NCBI GenBank assembly: GCA_023453335.1
Contig: JAEXTU010000129.1
Span: 1 to 8,070, forward strand
Length of the DNA: 8,070 nucleotides
Direction of reading: 5' to 3'
Source: Pseudomonadota bacterium
GTDB lineage: Bacteria > Desulfobacterota > Desulfovibrionia > Desulfovibrionales > Desulfovibrionaceae
Below, piece after piece: positions 6,173-8,070 of this stretch (position 1 is its first letter; each line of letters starts with the position of its first letter). The translations under genes and the position numbers were made by a program. The notes under the pieces were generated by a model. That model saw nothing but the letters and a program-made list of their open reading frames with translations. It searched no databases and was not told the DNA's origin.

Positions 6173-6201
6173 AACGGGCCGTCGCTCCGCGGCGGCCCGT
6201 T
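6173..6201. terminator. Strong hairpin at the convergent junction (possible bidirectional terminator)
   Basis: AACGGGCCGTCG (6173-6184) pairs with CGGCGGCCCGTT (6190-6201) around the loop CTCCG: 12 bp including one G-U pair. It lies 30 nt after the HU stop and 5 nt after the end of the opposing gene. The T run is short on both strands, so it may act as a weak terminator or as a 3' end stabiliser for both transcripts. Confidence 0.65.
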
Positions 6202-6206
6202 CGCTT

Positions 6207-6965
6207 TCAGGACCCCCCTTCCCCGTCCCGGCCCCGGGCCTTGGCCGCCACCCAGCGCACCTGGCGGCACACCCCCATGAGCAGGTTGAACTCCCCTCGC
6301 CGCAGGGCCAGCCGGCCCAGGAGCCGTCGCACCGGCAGCATCCAGTAGTCGGTGTTGTCCGGCCGCAGGGCGTCCATGTCTGCCAGGGTCTCCTGCAGGG
6401 CCGCGAAGAGCATCTCCTGCTCGGCGTGGGTGACCAGCCGGTCCTTGCTGCGGCCGCCCGGGGTGTAGGGCCGCGCCTGCGCCGCGGTGAACACCTCGTA
6501 GAGCAGGAGCAGCACGGCCTGGGCCAGGTTCAGGGAGCTGGCGTCGGGCACCGTGGGGATGTTCACCAGGCCCGAGCAGAGCTCCACCTCGGCGTTGGAC
6601 AGGCCGCGGTCCTCGGACCCGAACACCAGGGCCACCCGGCCGCCCTCCCGCAGCTGCTGTGCGGCCGCGGGGCCGGCCTGGGCCGGGGTGAACAGGCTGC
6701 GCCGCCAGCCCCCGGTGCGGGCGGTGGTGCCCAGGGCGCAGGTGAACCCGGCCAGGGCCGCGCCCAGGTCGTCGAAGATCTCCAGGCGGCGCAGGATGTC
6801 CGCGCCCTTGGGCGTGGCCAGGGGCAGGGCACGGTCCTCCTCCCAGCGCTCCGGCTCCACCAGGATGAGGCGCGAACACCCGAAATTGGCGCAGGCCCGC
6901 GCCGCAGCCCCGATGTTCTCGGGGAATCTCGGGCGCACCAGCACCACGGCCACGTCGTCGAGCAT
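6207..6965 (-). CDS. trmJ: TrmJ-like tRNA/rRNA 2'-O-methyltransferase (SPOUT, TrmH/SpoU group)
   Basis: A 252-residue SAM-dependent RNA ribose methylase of the knotted SPOUT fold. Motif 1 is ENIGAAARACANFG (residues 16-29), with R23 at the same position as the catalytic arginine of E. coli TrmJ. Motif 2 is VFGSEDRGLSN (114-124) and motif 3 is IPTVPDASSLNLAQAV (136-151). The C-terminal helical part (about 165-240), with RRLLGRLALRRGEFNLL, resembles the TrmJ extension that the shorter TrmL lacks. TrmJ methylates residue 32 in the anticodon loop of several tRNAs; that target is inferred here. It starts 12 nt after the YchF-like gene in the same reading frame. No clear Shine-Dalgarno precedes the ATG, so translation probably depends on ribosomes leaving the upstream gene. 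It converges on hup. Confidence 0.85.
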   Translation of the reverse strand: MLDDVAVVLVRPRFPENIGAAARACANFGCSRLILVEPERWEEDRALPLATPKGADILRRLEIFDDLGAALAGFTCALGTTARTGGWRRSLFTPAQAGPAAAQQLREGGRVALVFGSEDRGLSNAEVELCSGLVNIPTVPDASSLNLAQAVLLLLYEVFTAAQARPYTPGGRSKDRLVTHAEQEMLFAALQETLADMDALRPDNTDYWMLPVRRLLGRLALRRGEFNLLMGVCRQVRWVAAKARGRDGEGGS

Positions 6966-6977
6966 GGACGTACGCGG

Positions 6978-7988
6978 CTAGACGTTGAACCTGAATTCCA
7001 CGATGTCCCCGTCCTGGACCACGTAGGTCTTGCCCTCCAGGCGGTAGAGGCCGAGCTCCTTGGCCCGCTTGAAGTCCTTGGCCGTGAGGAAGTCCTCCCA
7101 GCCCAGCACCTCGGCCCGGATGAAGCCCTTCTGGATGTCGGAGTGGATGACCCCCGCGGCCTCGGGCGCGGAGCTGCCGCCGCGCACGGCCCAGGCCCGC
7201 ACCTCCTTGTCCCCGGCGGTGAGGAAGGTGATGAGGCCGAGCAGGTCGTAGGTGCGCTTGATGATGCGGTCCAGGGCGGATTCCTTGAGGCCCAGGTCGG
7301 CCAGGAACACCGCCCGCTCGGCCGGGTCCGCGATGTCGGCCAATTCGGCCTCCAGCTTGGCGGACACCGCCACGTGGGCCATGCCCGGCTTCTCCGCGGG
7401 CAGGGCGAAGGAACCCACCGCGTCCTCGGCCAGGTTCCAGGCGTAGAGCACCGGCTTGGCGGACAGGAATCGGAAGCCGCGCAGCTCAACGGCCAGCGCC
7501 AGCTCCGGCTCCTCGCGCAGGGGTCTCTCGGACTCCAGCCAGGCCAGGGCCCGGGCGAGGTACTCCTCTTCCCGGGGATTCACCAGGTCCTTGGTCTTGC
7601 GCTTGTCCAGGCGCAGGCGCTCCAGGCGCTTCTCGGCCACGGCCAGGTCCGAGACCAGGAGGTCCGCCTCCACGGCGGACAACTGCTCCGCGGGGTCGTG
7701 CAGGCCGGAATAGGCGTCGAGCACCGCCAGCAGGCAGTCGTAGGGCCTAATCTCGTTCAGGATGCGCTCGCCCAGGCCCTGGCCCTTGCCCCCGCCGCCC
7801 GGGATGTCCAGGTACTCGATCTCCGAGTAGGTGGTCTTCTTGGGGGTGTACAGGGCGCAGAGCGGCTCCAGGCGCGGCTCGGGAACCTTGACCATGGCCC
7901 GGCCCCCGGCCACCGCGGCCGGCCCGGCCAGGGCGGCGAACAAACTGGTCTTGCCGCTGCCGGCGAAACCGAAGATGGCGGTCTTCAT
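6978..7988 (-). CDS. YchF-like P-loop ATPase/GTPase with TGS domain (shortened variant)
   Basis: A 336-residue member of the YchF/Obg branch of translation-associated P-loop NTPases. The P-loop is GFAGSGKTS (residues 7-15). The Walker B/G3 segment is DIPGGGGKGQGLGERIL (61-77). The G4 position reads NLAE (185-188), which fits the NxxE form that gives YchF preference for ATP over GTP. Residues about 100-160 are charged and helical, as in the coiled-coil domain. From about residue 251 comes the TGS region: LITFLTAGDKEVRAW, GVIHSDIQKGFIRAEV, then a C-terminus ending in FRFNV, typical of YchF. It is about 27 residues shorter than E. coli YchF (363), and its P-loop lacks the usual PNVGKS, so it may be a divergent paralogue. 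GAGG at 7995-7998 lies 6 nt before the ATG and supports the start. It is the first gene of a two-gene unit with the TrmJ-like gene. Confidence 0.88.
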   Translation of the reverse strand: MKTAIFGFAGSGKTSLFAALAGPAAVAGGRAMVKVPEPRLEPLCALYTPKKTTYSEIEYLDIPGGGGKGQGLGERILNEIRPYDCLLAVLDAYSGLHDPAEQLSAVEADLLVSDLAVAEKRLERLRLDKRKTKDLVNPREEEYLARALAWLESERPLREEPELALAVELRGFRFLSAKPVLYAWNLAEDAVGSFALPAEKPGMAHVAVSAKLEAELADIADPAERAVFLADLGLKESALDRIIKRTYDLLGLITFLTAGDKEVRAWAVRGGSSAPEAAGVIHSDIQKGFIRAEVLGWEDFLTAKDFKRAKELGLYRLEGKTYVVQDGDIVEFRFNV

Positions 7989-8016
7989 CGTGTACCTCGC
8001 AGGGAATGTGGCAAGC

Positions 8017-8046
8017 CCTGTACCTGTTTTGCCCGGGGCTGTCCAA
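8017..8046 (-). promoter_or_regulatory. Weak candidate promoter of the YchF-like gene
   Basis: On the minus strand TTGGAC (8046-8041) could be a -35 box. At 17-18 nt spacing the -10 would be GTACAG or TACAGG, at best 3 of 6 to consensus. It would leave a leader of about 20 nt. Position is the main support. Confidence 0.25.
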
Positions 8047-8070
8047 GGCGGGCCTCGAAATGAACGGGGC

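Noticed and set aside
6426..8063. A 545-codon open frame on the plus strand opposite the YchF-like and TrmJ-like genes
   Set aside because: It is the mirror of two well-supported minus-strand genes, has repetitive G/Q/A/L-rich composition and no recognisable domain.

Overview
The window is GC-rich throughout its genes, with strong G/C bias at third codon positions, and carries a dense set of housekeeping genes. The fused uroporphyrinogen-III methyltransferase/synthase, the AMMECR1-domain protein and a YchF-like ATPase next to a TrmJ-like methylase suggest a high-GC member of the Desulfovibrionales (Thermodesulfobacteriota). That placement is an inference from gene content and protein style. 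Nothing in the window is an rRNA or other direct taxonomic marker.

Layout. (1) Positions 1-5443, plus strand: a tight cluster of valS (5' end cut off by the window edge), a cobA-hemD fusion, purN and an AMMECR1 gene (amrA). The gaps are 2 nt, 24 nt and a 1-nt overlap, so the four genes are probably one transcript. They cover tRNA-Val charging, tetrapyrrole supply (uroporphyrinogen III and then precorrin-2 for siroheme, cobalamin and possibly alternative heme), purine synthesis, and a poorly understood AmmeMemoRadiSam component. (2) Positions 5444-5848: a 405-bp gene-free region, partly AT-rich and clearly unlike the rest of the window. It holds three odd-length perfect palindromes, a possible terminator, several DnaA-box-like nonamers, a GC-rich island closed by a 7-bp complementarity, and then the likely promoter and structured leader of the next gene. 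(3) Positions 5849-6142, plus strand: an HU-type nucleoid protein. (4) Positions 6143-6206: a convergent junction with a strong 12-bp hairpin that could terminate transcription from both sides. (5) Positions 6207-7988, minus strand: a two-gene unit in which a shortened YchF-like ATPase with a C-terminal TGS domain is followed, after 12 nt, by a TrmJ-like 2'-O-methyltransferase. Both are probably translation-related. (6) Positions 7989-8070: the upstream region of the YchF-like gene.

I found no mobile element, CRISPR array, tRNA or rRNA, and no obvious new multi-gene system. The part most worth a second look is the 5443-5848 intergenic region and the dyad-rich control region of the HU gene.
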